From NCBI GenBank assembly GCA_900552925.1, contig USBH01000109.1, positions 1-5,854 on the forward strand: a DNA stretch of 5,854 nt, read 5' to 3'. Origin of the DNA: an uncultured Oscillospiraceae bacterium. GTDB taxonomy: Bacteria > Bacillota > Clostridia > Oscillospirales > Acutalibacteraceae. The notes beneath the pieces are model-generated. The model worked only from the letters and a program-made list of their open reading frames with translations, was not told the origin of the DNA and did no database searches. Numbering within the stretch: position 1 is the first letter of the stretch; each line of letters opens with the position of its first letter. Both the position numbers and the translations under genes were made by a program. This document shows, piece by piece, positions 5,358 to 5,854 of the stretch.

Positions 5358-5854
5358 TTACCGCCTTTTTCTGCGACGGGAGGCGGCCGCTTTCCTGCAC
5401 TGGACGTAGATTTCCGGGTCCGCGGGCAGCGCCCCGGTGCCGCCGAAGGCCGAGCGGAGCGCATCCGCCTGCAGCTTTTCGATCTGCTCAGGCCGCAGCT
5501 GCGGCACCGCTTCGCACAGGCGCGCGGCAAGGTCGCGCTCGGTGCCGTCCATGCCGCGGAGCAGCCCCGCCCGCTGCAGCCGCTTCAGCGACTGCGCGAG
5601 CATCTCGCGGGCGTCCGCACACCGGCGGCCCTGCCGCCTGCGGCACAAGGCCGCTGCAATCAGGACGCCCGCCGCCGCGCAGAGCACCGCCGCGAGCGCC
5701 GGCAGCACCCAGCCCGGCAGCTCAAACTGCACATTCTCCGGGGTCACCGTCTGCGGCGTCGGCTGCGCGGGACGCTCCGTCGCCTGCTGCGCGGGCGTAG
5801 GCGTGGCCGGCCCTTCCGTCGCGCCCGATTCCGGCGCTTCGGTGGGTGCGGGCG
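5358..5854 (-). CDS. single-span membrane protein with Pro/Thr/Glu-rich stalk (3' part; 5' end outside the window)
   Basis: The frame is open from the right edge to the TAA at 5358-5360 and shows 164 codons. The first 35 visible residues are almost all P, T, A, E, Q and G, with TPTP and TEAPE phrases typical of an extracytoplasmic stalk. A hydrophobic helix follows at visible residues 48-70 (WVLPALAAVLCAAAGVLIAA), then RRRQGRR and a helical, basic cytoplasmic tail ending in RRRKRR. The GTG at 5747 could act as a start, but the frame continues through the stalk to the edge, so the gene very likely begins outside. Stalk, last helix and tail (SLKRLQRAGLL ... ERDLAARL ... ALRSAFGG) resemble the C-terminal ends of bacterial transglutaminase-like membrane proteins with a DUF4129-type tail. 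That is a tentative resemblance, because the catalytic part is not in view. Confidence 0.75.
   Translation of the reverse strand, partial: PAPTEAPESGATEGPATPTPAQQATERPAQPTPQTVTPENVQFELPGWVLPALAAVLCAAAGVLIAAALCRRRQGRRCADAREMLAQSLKRLQRAGLLRGMDGTERDLAARLCEAVPQLRPEQIEKLQADALRSAFGGTGALPADPEIYVQCRKAAASRRRKRR

Noticed and set aside
5261..5530. A minus-strand frame of 89 codons spanning the promoter region
   Set aside because: It overlaps the better-supported membrane-protein frame, is dominated by Arg, Ser and Cys, and would read through the TTGAAA/TATAAT promoter.

Overview
The window looks like chromosomal DNA of a GC-rich Firmicute, most likely an Oscillospiraceae-type gut Clostridium. This rests on purine-rich Shine-Dalgarno sites (ggaggtg, AGGAGGAGA), a consensus TTGAAA/TATAAT promoter, very high GC at third codon positions, and protein flavour. 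The taxonomic placement is inference. I see no RNA genes, mobile elements or CRISPR arrays.

Layout from left to right: (i) a plus-strand gene (35-655) for a small membrane-anchored extracytoplasmic protein of unknown function, perhaps the last gene of an operon entering from the left; (ii) a hairpin terminator (657-688) shared with the convergent gene; (iii) a minus-strand Gfo/Idh/MocA-family NAD(P)-dependent oxidoreductase (2000-705); (iv) a GC-rich hairpin terminator (2044-2081); (v) a very large minus-strand gene (5171-2091, 1026 aa); (vi) a 186-bp intergenic region with a strong sigma-70-type promoter and a duplicated 10-bp element; (vii) the 3' part of a minus-strand gene for a single-span membrane protein with a Pro/Thr/Glu/Ala-rich stalk, running off the right edge.

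The centrepiece is the 1026-aa protein. It joins three modules not normally found together: an N-terminal sugar-phosphate isomerase/epimerase-type TIM barrel (about 1-270), a complete ANL-superfamily acyl-CoA synthetase (about 286-835), and a C-terminal segment (about 851-1026) that matches the non-catalytic end (linker subdomain II plus leucine-binding regulatory domain) of yeast/actinobacterial-type 2-isopropylmalate synthase LeuA. The LeuA catalytic barrel is absent. The simplest reading is an acyl-CoA ligase carrying its own small-molecule (perhaps leucine) sensor or dimerisation domain and a sugar-modifying barrel.

The downstream oxidoreductase belongs to a superfamily that often sits beside xylose-isomerase-like TIM barrels in sugar or inositol-type oxidation clusters. 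The two genes could therefore form one transcription unit, with the internal terminator reducing expression of the second. The substrate of every enzyme here is unknown.
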